Positions 1-8,983 of a DNA stretch of 64,000 bases are shown in pieces. The notes beneath the pieces are model-generated. The model was not told the origin of the DNA, searched no databases, and saw only the letters and a program-made list of their open reading frames with translations. Every line of letters starts with the position of its first letter. Position 1 is the stretch's first letter. This stretch comes from Clostridiaceae bacterium. GTDB taxonomy: Bacteria; Bacillota; Clostridia; DSM-8532. The DNA lies in NCBI GenBank assembly GCA_012719545.1, contig JAAYAD010000034.1, positions 1-64,000 on the forward strand, given 5' to 3'. Made by a program: the position numbers and the translations under genes.

Positions 1-96
1 CATGCCCAAAACAACAAGGCAGTTTCAAAATATCTAGTTTTTCATGTGTATTTTCAGAAACTCGTATGGATTTTCTCTAAACTTGGACGTAAAAAA

Positions 97-138
97 GGGA
101 ACTGTCCCAAAATTTTTACTTATTTTGAGACAGCCCCT
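97..138 (-). terminator. Long-stem terminator after topA
   Basis: Read on the minus strand, a long imperfect inverted repeat (arms containing GGCTGTCTCAAAAT and ATTTTGGGACAG) is followed directly by a run of six T. It lies about 120 bases past the topA stop. The arm sequence also resembles the terminal repeats of some insertion sequences, but no transposase fragment is present. Nothing else is recognisable in bases 1-259. Confidence 0.7.
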
Positions 139-259
139 TTTATCTTTTAACTATTACTATTACTTATCTTTTACCATCACAACAATGCATAGTGCTTATC
201 CTTATATTGGTTGATTAGTGAAGCCTGCTGCTTATTTAAGAACAGGGCTCTCATAATGT

Positions 260-2479
260 TCAGAGTTTTTCACTAAGGGCAAGAGTTTCATCAGGAACAA
301 CGTTTTCCTTAACTGAATCCGCTGTAGAGCCTTTCTTTGTTTTTGTGCCCTTTGCACTCTTTGTCTCTTTAACCTGCTCCTCCGTATAGTCGCATTCACT
401 GTTGGCGCATTTATATGTTATGGTTTTACCCTTAGTCTTTTGGGTCATAAAGCTTGAGCATTTGGGGCAAACCTTGTCGGAAGCCATATCCCATGTCATA
501 AAGTCGCATTTGGGGAAGTTTTCACAGCCAAGATACTTTCTTCCCTTCTTGGTTTTTCTAATTATAACTTTACCTGCACACTTGGGACACTTAACCCCGG
601 CTTCATCCACCAAAGGCTTTGTATTCTTGCATTCCGGAAAACCCGGGCAGGCCAGGAACTTACCGAAGCGTCCGCTTTTAATTATCATGGTTCTTCCGCA
701 CTTATCGCAGACGACATCTGAAACATCCACAGGTATTTCAACTTTACTGGTGCTTTCGGCTTTCTTAACAGTCTCCTTGAAAGGATCGTAGAAGTTTTTT
801 AAAAGCTCCTTCCACTGAACACTTCCATCCTCCACCTTGTCAAGCTGGCTTTCCATTTCAGCTGTAAAGTTGATGTTGACAATATCAGGGAAGTTGCCCA
901 TCATGAACTGGTTTACAATCTTGCCCAATTCAGTAGGCACCAGCTGCTTTTTATTTCTCTCAACATAGCCCCTGGCTATAATGGTGCTTATTGTAGGAGC
1001 GTAAGTACTGGGGCGTCCAATGCCTTTTTCTTCAAGAGCCTTAACCAGGGTTGCTTCTGTATACCTCGGCGGCGGTTCTGTAAAGTGCTGGGCAGGCTCG
1101 GTGTTGACAAGATAAAGAAGCTCGTCCGCTTCAATGGGAGGCAAAAGCTGAGTGTCCTCCTCTTCCTCGTCATCCTTTCCTTCAACATAGAGGGCCATAA
1201 ATCCTTTAAACACAAGTTTTGAACCACTTGCCCTCAGGTTCAGCACCTGGTTCTGATTGACACGTTCTCCGTCTGCCTTGGGAGTGCCTTCTATTTCAAC
1301 GGAAAGAGTGTCAAATACGGCATTTTCCATCTGACATGCCAAAAATCTTTCCCAAATAAGCTTGTAGAGCTTGTACTGGTCAGGAGAAAGCATGTCCTTT
1401 AGGCTTTCAGGATCACGGTTTATATATGTGGGACGGATGGCTTCATGGGCATCCTGAGCAGCATTTTTGGTCTTGAAATACCTTGGCTTATCGGGAAGGA
1501 ACTCCTTGCCGAAATGCTCGCCTATATAATTTCTTGCATCAGCCAGAGCTTCATCGGAAATGCGGACAGAGTCGGTTCTCATATATGTAATTAAACCAAC
1601 AGAGCCTTCACTTCCCAGGTCCACACCCTCATACAGCTGCTGCGCAATCATCATGGTCTTTTGGGTGCTAAACCCCAGCTTTCTTGAGGCTTCCTGCTGC
1701 AAGGTACTTGTTATAAATGGCGGTGCAGGAGATCTTTTCTTGGTGCTTTTTTTGACATCAACCACAACAAAGTTGGAGTTGTTCAAAAGCTCAAGGATCT
1801 GGTCCGCTTGCTCTTTATTCTTTATTTCTTCCTTCTTGCCGTTTCTTCCGCGGTAACGTGCATCAAAAACAAGACCGTCTTCTTTGCGGAAGCGGACATC
1901 AATTGACCAGTACTCTTCGGGTACAAAATCCTCTATTTCCTTTTCCCTGTCGCAAATAATACGAGTTGCAACTGACTGGACTCTACCGGCACTCAAGCCT
2001 TTTTTAACCTTTTTCCAAAGTACAGGGCTTATCTCATAGCCCACAATACGGTCCAGAATACGACGCGCCTGCTGGGCATCCACCAGATTCATGTTAATTT
2101 TCCTGGGATTCTTAACAGCATTCACAACTGCATTTTTGGTAATTTCGTTAAAGGTTATACGGCACTCGGTGTTGGGGTCAATTTTTAATATATGTGCAAG
2201 ATGCCACGATATAGCTTCACCTTCACGGTCAGGGTCGGTTGCAAGAAAAACTTTCTCGGCGTTTTTGGCATCCTCTTTTAAACTTTTTAAAAGTGCTGTT
2301 TTCCCTGTAAGGGTTATATACATTGGTGCAAAATCGTTTTTTATGTCAACACCCAGGTGACTTTGGGGTAGGTCTCTTATGTGCCCCATTGATGCTGCAA
2401 TTTTGTAATCGTTACCCAGATATTTTCGTATAGTTTTCGCTTTTGCAGGTGACTCAACTATTACAAGATATTTAGACAT
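260..2479 (-). CDS. topA: DNA topoisomerase I
   Basis: Type IA topoisomerase that relaxes negative supercoils by transient single-strand cleavage. The protein of 739 residues starts with a TOPRIM domain (KYLVIVESPAKAKTI, acidic motif DPDREGE). It continues with the cleavage domain carrying the active-site tyrosine in GLITYMRTDS (about Tyr299). The C-terminus has three four-cysteine zinc modules between about residues 585 and 700, each starting with a CxxC pair, then a Lys/Thr-rich tail. I chose ATG 2479 because GGAGG lies 5 bases upstream and family homology begins there. The open frame extends 15 codons further, but that part is not family-like. Length and domain order are normal. In many Firmicutes topA follows dprA; here dprA is about 32 kb away. 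Confidence 0.97.
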   Translation of the reverse strand: MSKYLVIVESPAKAKTIRKYLGNDYKIAASMGHIRDLPQSHLGVDIKNDFAPMYITLTGKTALLKSLKEDAKNAEKVFLATDPDREGEAISWHLAHILKIDPNTECRITFNEITKNAVVNAVKNPRKINMNLVDAQQARRILDRIVGYEISPVLWKKVKKGLSAGRVQSVATRIICDREKEIEDFVPEEYWSIDVRFRKEDGLVFDARYRGRNGKKEEIKNKEQADQILELLNNSNFVVVDVKKSTKKRSPAPPFITSTLQQEASRKLGFSTQKTMMIAQQLYEGVDLGSEGSVGLITYMRTDSVRISDEALADARNYIGEHFGKEFLPDKPRYFKTKNAAQDAHEAIRPTYINRDPESLKDMLSPDQYKLYKLIWERFLACQMENAVFDTLSVEIEGTPKADGERVNQNQVLNLRASGSKLVFKGFMALYVEGKDDEEEEDTQLLPPIEADELLYLVNTEPAQHFTEPPPRYTEATLVKALEEKGIGRPSTYAPTISTIIARGYVERNKKQLVPTELGKIVNQFMMGNFPDIVNINFTAEMESQLDKVEDGSVQWKELLKNFYDPFKETVKKAESTSKVEIPVDVSDVVCDKCGRTMIIKSGRFGKFLACPGFPECKNTKPLVDEAGVKCPKCAGKVIIRKTKKGRKYLGCENFPKCDFMTWDMASDKVCPKCSSFMTQKTKGKTITYKCANSECDYTEEQVKETKSAKGTKTKKGSTADSVKENVVPDETLALSEKL

Positions 2480-2533
2480 TTCTGCCTCCATTGTATTTTG
2501 ATCTGCTAAGGAAATCCTTAACAACTCTTCGTT

Positions 2534-2562
2534 ATCGTATCATTGATATTTTATTTTGTAAA
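2534..2562 (-). promoter_or_regulatory. Predicted sigma-A promoter of topA
   Basis: On the minus strand, TTTACA and TACGAT are separated by exactly 17 bases, giving a leader of about 50 bases before the topA start. The match is by inspection only. Confidence 0.5.
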
Positions 2563-2682
2563 CCATGTTTTTATTCCGGACAAGGTTTAAGTACGAATAA
2601 TCATGGAAAAATACGAAGAATCGGATTTAAAATATAATCTTTGATAAAGTTCAAAAACGTGATTAGGGTTAAAAAAGATAAA

Positions 2683-2710
2683 AAAAGTAAGGATTAATTT
2701 CCTTACTTTT
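2683..2710 (-). terminator. Terminator of the major pilin gene
   Basis: A hairpin with a GTAAGG/CCTTAC core, flanked by A and T runs on either side, lies about 75 bases past the pilin stop. The symmetry would let it act in both directions. It separates the pilin transcript from topA. Confidence 0.75.
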
Positions 2711-2782
2711 TAATAGATATGTGGGATTAATTGTACTAAAATTCGTCAATAACAACCTTTAGATTATGTAGCAATCAATTAA

Positions 2783-3169
2783 TCAGGGATTTGAAGGCGT
2801 AGGTGAAGATGCAAGTTTAGACTTGAATCTGCCTTCAGTCTGAACCCATTCTACACCACTATTGAGTGCATTCTCATAATCATCAGCTTTTATATAACCA
2901 CCACCTACGAGTGCGGATTTTATTTCACTATCATTTTTAGTGGTTGGGTCATTTGATTCCGGATCAGCTGTTACCCACATTGTAACTGCTGCATTCAAGC
3001 TTCTTGCATTAGCTTCAGCAGCAGCTTCTTTTGCCTTATTGGTTACATTGTTATAAACAGGAATAGCAATAGCTGCGAGAATACCTATGATAACAACTAC
3101 AACTGCAAGTTCTACCAGGGTAAAACCTTTATTGTTCTTTAAAAATTTTCTCAATTTAACTGACTTCAA
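2783..3169 (-). CDS. pilA: Type IV major pilin (PilA-like prepilin)
   Basis: Structural subunit of a type IV pilus, made as a membrane-anchored prepilin and cleaved by PilD. The 128-residue protein has a basic leader ending in KG, cleavage before FTLVE, and the usual hydrophobic helix with Glu at +5. After the helix comes an Ala-rich amphipathic stretch and a small globular part ending in Ser/Pro/Thr-rich residues. I see no cysteine pair, so no disulfide-bounded D-region. The start is a TTG with GGAGG 10 bases upstream; no ATG precedes the leader. The gene is last in the pilus locus and has its own candidate promoter and terminator, which fits a subunit needed in large amounts. That it is the major pilin is inferred from its size and isolation. 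Confidence 0.9.
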   Translation of the reverse strand: MKSVKLRKFLKNNKGFTLVELAVVVVIIGILAAIAIPVYNNVTNKAKEAAAEANARSLNAAVTMWVTADPESNDPTTKNDSEIKSALVGGGYIKADDYENALNSGVEWVQTEGRFKSKLASSPTPSNP

Positions 3170-3191
3170 ATTAAATTGACCTCCTTTTTGC

Positions 3192-3220
3192 TATATATTT
3201 ATTAGAATTTCAATAGGCAA
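3192..3220 (-). promoter_or_regulatory. Candidate promoter of the pilin gene
   Basis: TTGCCT and TATATA on the minus strand are separated by 17 bases, just upstream of the pilin ribosome-binding site. The region is AT-rich, so chance matches are possible. A separate promoter here would allow pilin output independent of the upstream operon. Confidence 0.4.
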
Positions 3221-3292
3221 TTAAGCCTAATTTGAACCTATATAATTTATACCATAAAAAATAAATTTTAGACAGTCGGAAAATAATTCTTC

Positions 3293-4246
3293 CTACATTT
3301 TTCGCAGATTGGACTTCTTTCTAAGCCTCATAATAACAACCGCAGATGCCGAAATGTATATTACTCCTGCAAGTGCATATGGAGTAAGCAAAATATACGC
3401 CAGAAATACCAGTGGCAGAAGCAAAATGCCCACAATAAGCTTAATAAGTGGTTTATCGGCTATAAATTCTGCTATGGGCGGGGATATCCTGTAATAGAAA
3501 TTAACAAATGCAGTTCCGGGCTTGTTTGTTAAAAGGAACTTATCTCTGAACTGCCTTAAAATTCTTACAGGCTCACCATCATAAGAGCCAAATGATGCAG
3601 TAGCAATAAAGCATGACCCCGTCCTTAACTCTATACTGCTTAAATCAGACGTATTGTTTAAAAATTTTATCACATTTCCCGAATTTTTGGTACCGCTCTG
3701 TATTTCTCCTTGTATCCTGTTTACTCCTGCCGAACGAAGCATGTTGGCAAAGTTTATTGTAGAATTTATTGAAAACTTGCTGTCACCGTCATTTCCAATT
3801 ATGGAAACAAGATATGTCAAGGCCTTCTTGGGAACATCTGGATTTTGGGTATCTATTTTAAACTCCAGCTTTACTGGAACCTCTGTAAGCAATTGAGCAT
3901 TTCTTTCATAGCTGTTTCGGTAATATACCTCATTATCCTCGGTCTGGAAGATATAAAAATACTCGTCCCTTGTATCAAACACGGTGTCTTTGTCATATTC
4001 CCCGCTGTTATTGTATATTAAGAGCTCGTAGGAAGTTTTAAGATTGGTGTCCAGCCAATCCACCAGCCTTTGGGCTTCTTTCTGGGCAATCCAAAGTTCT
4101 TCGCCTTTGTTGAACATCTTATTTGCAATATCAAAAGTCATATAGCTTAAGGCAAGGAGAATAAGAAGGATTGTAAGCGCTACTATCAGTTCTATGACTG
4201 TAAGCCCACTTTCATTGCCGTGGGAAATTTTAATCCTCATTCTCAC
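3293..4246 (-). CDS. Minor pilin-like protein with C-terminal CFIATA box and membrane tail
   Basis: The 317-residue protein starts like a prepilin: Gly14 followed by LTVIE, with Glu at +5 and a hydrophobic helix to about residue 36. A middle region (40-205) has the spacing of PilW/PilJ-type minor pilins. From Cys212 it carries CFIATASFGS, then a conserved-looking block (LRQFRD, FVNFYYRISPP) and a second hydrophobic segment at about 270-307 ending in basic residues. The CFIATA box is a recurrent C-terminal domain in unrelated bacterial surface proteins; its function is not established to my knowledge. The start is GTG, 8 bases after GGAGG, immediately after the stop of the preceding gene, so the two are probably translationally coupled. 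A pilin with two membrane anchors is odd, because pilins must leave the membrane to assemble. Confidence 0.75.
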   Translation of the reverse strand: MRMRIKISHGNESGLTVIELIVALTILLILLALSYMTFDIANKMFNKGEELWIAQKEAQRLVDWLDTNLKTSYELLIYNNSGEYDKDTVFDTRDEYFYIFQTEDNEVYYRNSYERNAQLLTEVPVKLEFKIDTQNPDVPKKALTYLVSIIGNDGDSKFSINSTINFANMLRSAGVNRIQGEIQSGTKNSGNVIKFLNNTSDLSSIELRTGSCFIATASFGSYDGEPVRILRQFRDKFLLTNKPGTAFVNFYYRISPPIAEFIADKPLIKLIVGILLLPLVFLAYILLTPYALAGVIYISASAVVIMRLRKKSNLRKM

Positions 4247-4248
4247 AG

Positions 4249-5997
4249 CTAATTCCTCCCTGCTACGGTAACAAAGGGCTGGCTGGGACTTCCACCGCTA
4301 TACTGAGCCGAAGTCCAGGATATGCCATCGGTGGAGGCATAAATTATTCCCTTTCCATCCTTCTGTCCAACTGCATAGAATCTGTCGTTTATGTATTCAA
4401 CATCGTTAAAGGATGCACCGGAGGCTATGTTATATGAATTCCAGGTTATTGTTCCCGATGAATTCAATATGCCCGTAAGGATCTTACCGGAATCGCCTAC
4501 GGCAACAAACCTGTCTCCTCCAAATGAAATAGAAGTAATTTTACCCGGTCCTCCGCTTCCAATGTTTTCTTGAGTCCAACTGGTATTTCCTTTGACAATC
4601 TGCCTTGATGAATATATTTTCCCGTTCGCAGTACCAAGAAGGAAAACGGGTACTTCTTCTTCTCCGTTATATGTTGCTCCATACTCTATTGAAGTGGCAG
4701 CTGGCAGTTTAACACTTGAAGGAATGGCATCGTACCATCTTCCATTATCTACTGAAGGTGTTCTGGCTATTACAACGGCATTATTGTCCTCATCGCTTCC
4801 TACAGCAATGGAGTAAGAAGTACCATTGCTTTGGACAGTAATAATGTCATCCACAGACTTAACCTGGCTTGAATGGGTCAGGTTGGGAAATTTTGATGAC
4901 AGATTTGAGCCGCTTGCATTGTAGTCGGTTGCAAATCCGTGCATTTTATCATCTGTCCAATATATTAACACTTTTGTCTGATACATAAAACGTCCGCCAA
5001 TAATGGGTATGCCATTGTAGTTTATACCAACGGACTGTATGTCTGGGGTCTTGTTCCTCTCTCCCAACACTATGATATCATTGTTAAGAATACTTCCGTT
5101 TCCGGTAATGTCCCCGGTGGTCCAGGAATTTCCTCCTGAAAGAGTCCTGTATACGCCGCCGTTTCCAACAGCTAAATATCTTGACGTTGCCCCATCCCAT
5201 ATAATTTCATTAATACTGTTGGCAATTTTGCCCGATGATTTGTAAAACAGCGGCTGCATGGAGCCTGATGAGCCGTCAATTCCTTTTGAGGAATAGTATT
5301 CACCATTGGAAGCGGCAACAATGATATTGGGCGGCTCCACATACAATTTGGCAGTATAGGAATCATTATTGCCAAGCTTTACAGTATAGGGCTGAAGGGA
5401 AGCCGTAACCGATGGTGAAGTACTGCTTAGGGTCATGGCCATTGTCATGTTGTCAATAAAGCTGAAAGATACTGTATTAACCTGATTATTATTTTTATCA
5501 TACAGCTTGAATCTTCCGGCATCTTCAGGGGCAAATGCCAGAAATTCAGAATATATGTAAATAACCTTTCCCAGAAGGTTGTCATCCTCGCTTACTGAAT
5601 TGGGAACCAGCCGTATTCTGGCCTTATTATCTCCTGCCGCAATTGCGGTATAGACGGTGGCAAGCTCAAAACCGGATAATGTGCCCGTATCGCTTACAAA
5701 AGCTCCTGTTACAGGTATAGGGCCTGTTTTAGGTAGTACTTCTCCTGAAGAGGTTGTTGCTTCTTTAAAAACAGTATTGATGGTTACCGAAGGAAGTCCT
5801 GAATTGGTGTTTCTTTCAGACAGCTTTTTCTCCATTTGGGATTTGCTTTCATAAAGTTCCTTCTGCCCCTTACCGCTTTCATAAATCTGCCTTAGGCTGA
5901 AAGCCATCAATGGGGTAAAAGCAAACACAACCATCAATATAATGGTAAGAGCAACCAATATTTCAACCAGTGTAAATCCTTTTTTGCTTTTGAACAT
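4249..5997 (-). CDS. Large minor pilin fused to a beta-propeller-like domain
   Basis: The 582-residue protein opens with a short leader ending in KKG, cleavage before FTLVE and a pilin helix (residues 8-32). Residues 40-240 look like an adhesin or linker region. From about 255 to the end there are repeated blade-like units of the form 'xxYLAVGNGGVYRT', 'DRFVAVGDSGKI' and 'DRFYAVGQKDGKG', each with a GxxW or ISWT turn, as in BNR or Ycf48-like propellers. I infer a pilin carrying a propeller at the pilus tip, analogous in layout to the propeller of PilY1 but fused to the pilin itself. ATG 5997 is preferred: AGGAG lies 5 bases upstream, and the in-frame ATG at 6018 overlaps the preceding gene without its own site. 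Binding partner unknown. Confidence 0.8.
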   Translation of the reverse strand: MFKSKKGFTLVEILVALTIILMVVFAFTPLMAFSLRQIYESGKGQKELYESKSQMEKKLSERNTNSGLPSVTINTVFKEATTSSGEVLPKTGPIPVTGAFVSDTGTLSGFELATVYTAIAAGDNKARIRLVPNSVSEDDNLLGKVIYIYSEFLAFAPEDAGRFKLYDKNNNQVNTVSFSFIDNMTMAMTLSSTSPSVTASLQPYTVKLGNNDSYTAKLYVEPPNIIVAASNGEYYSSKGIDGSSGSMQPLFYKSSGKIANSINEIIWDGATSRYLAVGNGGVYRTLSGGNSWTTGDITGNGSILNNDIIVLGERNKTPDIQSVGINYNGIPIIGGRFMYQTKVLIYWTDDKMHGFATDYNASGSNLSSKFPNLTHSSQVKSVDDIITVQSNGTSYSIAVGSDEDNNAVVIARTPSVDNGRWYDAIPSSVKLPAATSIEYGATYNGEEEVPVFLLGTANGKIYSSRQIVKGNTSWTQENIGSGGPGKITSISFGGDRFVAVGDSGKILTGILNSSGTITWNSYNIASGASFNDVEYINDRFYAVGQKDGKGIIYASTDGISWTSAQYSGGSPSQPFVTVAGRN

Positions 5998-6008
5998 TTT
6001 ATCTCCTT

Positions 6009-7226
6009 TTACTCCCATATTACTGTTCCCTCTTCATCCCTGGGAGGCGGAATCAAATCTTCCGGCTTATCCTTTGGATTTTTCTCCGGATCAATTTTTC
6101 TCATGTAACTTATGTCGTATTTTGGACCGTTTGACGGATAAATTGCAGACAGTATATTGGCAATAAAACTTCCTGTTCCGTTATTGTCAATATAATACTT
6201 TACAAGGTCAAGGCCGCCGCTTCCTCTGAAATAATATACATCGCCTTTTGAAAAAAGCTTGGTGCGCGTACTTCCGAAAGGCCTTCCTATGGTTATGTAA
6301 ACATCTCCGCCAAAGTACACCTTGCCGCACTTATAGGATTCTGCTGTAACCGGATCATCATACTCATAATCCTCCAATACCGACAAGACAAGAGTGCCTA
6401 TGCCTGCGTTAAATATGCCATAGTATGCATAGAGTTCCACATCCCCGTTGAGAACTATGTCGCCGCCGCTTAATACAAGCACATTCTTGCTGTGGGTTCC
6501 TTTTCTAAGGGAAATTGGCATGTCAAAATAAAGGCCTTTTCCTGCATAGGCAATTTTCTGGTTGGCATTTAGTGAGAATGTCACATTACTTCCGCCGTTA
6601 GGCTGGGGAAAGCTTATATTCCCTGGGAAAACATGACCTTTTATAGTGGTGGATGATACTCCCCACCATAAACTGCTGTGAACAACCTTTGAGTCGATTG
6701 CAATCATACCATTTTCCGAAGGTGTGCCCGAAGCATTGTACCATCCCTGGTCATATGCATTTAAAGACATTACGGTATAGGCTCTTGCCTTTGCAGTAGC
6801 TTTTCCTACCACTGCAGTGGATTCAAAATATACTACTTTCGCGGTTTTACCCGCAATATTCTTTTCAACATTTGGAGTAACTTTGACGGTATAATAGCCA
6901 ACGCTGTTGTTTGGAGCTTTTTCTCCTTCGGAAGGTGTGTAAAAAGTTCCGTCTTTAAGCATGTAAACCGGCATGGTTTCCCTTTCACTTGCAGTATCGT
7001 CTGTTACAGCCTGCCATGCCTTTATTGTTACCTCAACGCCGGTGCGCGCCAGATACTGGGCCTTTTTAAGATCTTTATTGAACAAATATTGCAAAAAGTC
7101 GTTGGATGAATAGAAATACAGAGCGGCAGACAAGATTGCCACAACAAACATAATCAGTATTGCCAGCCCCATGGCAAGGCCCCTCTGACTCTTGAGTTTA
7201 TCCAACCACTTAAATTTCCTTATCAT
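6009..7226 (-). CDS. PilX-like pilus assembly protein
   Basis: The protein of about 405 residues has a basic N-terminus, the sequence SQRG followed by LAMGLAILIMFVVAIL, and a single membrane helix with SNDFLQY after it. This matches the N-terminal domain of PilX/GspK-type minor pilins, which lack the Glu at +5 found in the other pilins here. The large C-terminal part contains beta-rich segments such as GDIVLNGDVELYAYYG and KVYFGGDVYITIG, resembling polymer-forming or right-handed helix repeats, but I do not recognise a catalytic motif. It lies between pilB and the propeller pilin with almost no spacing. The start may be ATG 7226 or the TTG two codons earlier. Likely role: priming or tip complex of the pilus, by family analogy. 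Confidence 0.75.
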   Translation of the reverse strand: MIRKFKWLDKLKSQRGLAMGLAILIMFVVAILSAALYFYSSNDFLQYLFNKDLKKAQYLARTGVEVTIKAWQAVTDDTASERETMPVYMLKDGTFYTPSEGEKAPNNSVGYYTVKVTPNVEKNIAGKTAKVVYFESTAVVGKATAKARAYTVMSLNAYDQGWYNASGTPSENGMIAIDSKVVHSSLWWGVSSTTIKGHVFPGNISFPQPNGGSNVTFSLNANQKIAYAGKGLYFDMPISLRKGTHSKNVLVLSGGDIVLNGDVELYAYYGIFNAGIGTLVLSVLEDYEYDDPVTAESYKCGKVYFGGDVYITIGRPFGSTRTKLFSKGDVYYFRGSGGLDLVKYYIDNNGTGSFIANILSAIYPSNGPKYDISYMRKIDPEKNPKDKPEDLIPPPRDEEGTVIWE

Positions 7227-7235
7227 TTTCAACGT

Positions 7236-8942
7236 TTATATAACCACCCTTAGCAATTCTTCTATGGAGGTTATTCCTTTTTTAACCTTCATAAGTCCAT
7301 CGTTTCTTAACGTAATCATACCTTCTTTAATTGCAAGATCCCTTATTTCATTTGTGGAGGCTTTGTTTAAAATAAGCTTCTGCATTTTTTCTGTCACTCT
7401 TAAAAACTCATAGAGACCTGTTCTTCCCTTATAACCGGTATTATTGCAGGAAAGACAACCAACAGGCTTATATATAGTAATTTTTTCTTCATGGGGCTCA
7501 AGAGGAAAATCAGGAATACTCCTTAAAATCTCCTCACGACTGTATTCATGGGGTTTCTTGCAGGAAGGACAAAGCACACGCACAAGACGCTGTGCTATAA
7601 CCCCTACCAGGCTCGAAGCAGTAAGGAATGGTTCTATTCCCATATCTTCAAGTCTTGTAACTGCTCCGGGAGCATCGTTTGTATGTAAGGTAGATAATAC
7701 AAGATGCCCTGTCAGCGCAGCTTCCACAGCTATCTGAGCCGTTTCCCGGTCACGGATTTCTCCAACCATTATAATGTCGGGATCACTTCTTAAAATTGAC
7801 CTTAATCCCGAAGCAAAGGTCATTCCTGCCTTAACGTTCATTTGTACCTGGTTAAGGCCAGCCATTTTTCTTTCAATCGGGTCCTCAAGAGTGATAATAT
7901 TCTTGTCAGGGGTATTAATCTTTGCAAGAGTAGCATATAGTGTGGTACTCTTACCGCTTCCTGTAGGCCCCGTTATCAGGATAAAACCGTATGGAAGCTT
8001 GAAAACCTCATTATAGCGCTTAAGTTGTGTTTCAGGAAAGCCCAGACTTTCAAGGGAAAGAATTTCACTGCTCCTGTCAAGAAGCCTTAATGATATTTTT
8101 TCACCATATGCAGAAGGCAGCGTAGCCACACGTATATCTATGGTTCGGTCTTCGTAGCGCAACGACACACGGCCATCCTGAGGAATTCTTCTCTCCGCTA
8201 TATCCATGCCAGCCATAACCTTAATTCTTGAAGAAATAAGCGGATGAAGCTTACGTGGCTGCTGCATGATTTCATGGAGAACACCGTCTATTCTTAACCT
8301 TACCTTTATTGATTTTTCCTGAGGATCAATATGAACGTCACTGGCGCCAGCCCTTATGGCATGGTTAATTATCTGGTTCACCAACTGCACTGCAGGCTTT
8401 TCATTTATCTCATTGTTGTCAACTACATCAAGCTCATCCTCGTTCTCTTCGTCTTCCGTTCTTTCCTCAACATTCTTGTTTATATTACAGAACTGCTCAA
8501 TTAAGGCAGAAAGCTCGTTGTCGGGCAAAACAACAGGCTCAATTTCATATCCCGTCAATATATGAAGATCATCAATGGCAATAATGTCGTTGGGATTCTG
8601 CATTGCCACCTGAAGCCTTCCATTATTCATACCGGTGGGAATAACCCTGTATTTCAAGGCTATTTCAGGCGTGATAAGATTGGCAGTATCCATATCAATG
8701 CCGCTTTTGTTTACGGATAAAAACTTTGATCCTGTTTTTCTTGCCATTGCCTTTGCAATATGCTCCTCAGTGCAATAGCCAAGATCTATAAGGACCTGCC
8801 CTAAAAGCATTTTCTTACCCATATTCTTCTTTTTGGCCTGAATTTCGAGGGCGTGCATTATCTGCTGTTCATTTACAACACCCATTTTAATAAGCTCTTC
8901 GCCTAAAAAGCCAGCATTTAGAACTGCTCCCACTTTATCCAT
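7236..8942 (-). CDS. pilB: Type IV pilus extension ATPase PilB
   Basis: Cytoplasmic hexameric ATPase that powers pilus extension. The N-terminal 70 residues contain two repeats of the form LGEELIKMGVVNEQQ and LGQVLIDLGYCTEEH, as in GspE/MshE N-domains that bind cyclic di-GMP. An acidic linker (160-180) follows. The ATPase core has Walker A GPTGSGKST (325-333), Asp boxes, Walker B DPDIIMVGE and a His box. A four-cysteine zinc site (Cys458, 461, 496, 499) is typical of PilB/GspE and absent from PilT. Full length at 568 residues. The ATG at 8942 has no spaced ribosome-binding site; GTG 8933, with AAGG 8 bases upstream, is an equally good start. Confidence 0.96.
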   Translation of the reverse strand: MDKVGAVLNAGFLGEELIKMGVVNEQQIMHALEIQAKKKNMGKKMLLGQVLIDLGYCTEEHIAKAMARKTGSKFLSVNKSGIDMDTANLITPEIALKYRVIPTGMNNGRLQVAMQNPNDIIAIDDLHILTGYEIEPVVLPDNELSALIEQFCNINKNVEERTEDEENEDELDVVDNNEINEKPAVQLVNQIINHAIRAGASDVHIDPQEKSIKVRLRIDGVLHEIMQQPRKLHPLISSRIKVMAGMDIAERRIPQDGRVSLRYEDRTIDIRVATLPSAYGEKISLRLLDRSSEILSLESLGFPETQLKRYNEVFKLPYGFILITGPTGSGKSTTLYATLAKINTPDKNIITLEDPIERKMAGLNQVQMNVKAGMTFASGLRSILRSDPDIIMVGEIRDRETAQIAVEAALTGHLVLSTLHTNDAPGAVTRLEDMGIEPFLTASSLVGVIAQRLVRVLCPSCKKPHEYSREEILRSIPDFPLEPHEEKITIYKPVGCLSCNNTGYKGRTGLYEFLRVTEKMQKLILNKASTNEIRDLAIKEGMITLRNDGLMKVKKGITSIEELLRVVI

Positions 8943-8983
8943 CCTTTTCTATGCCAATTAAGTTTTTATCTATTTATGATTTA

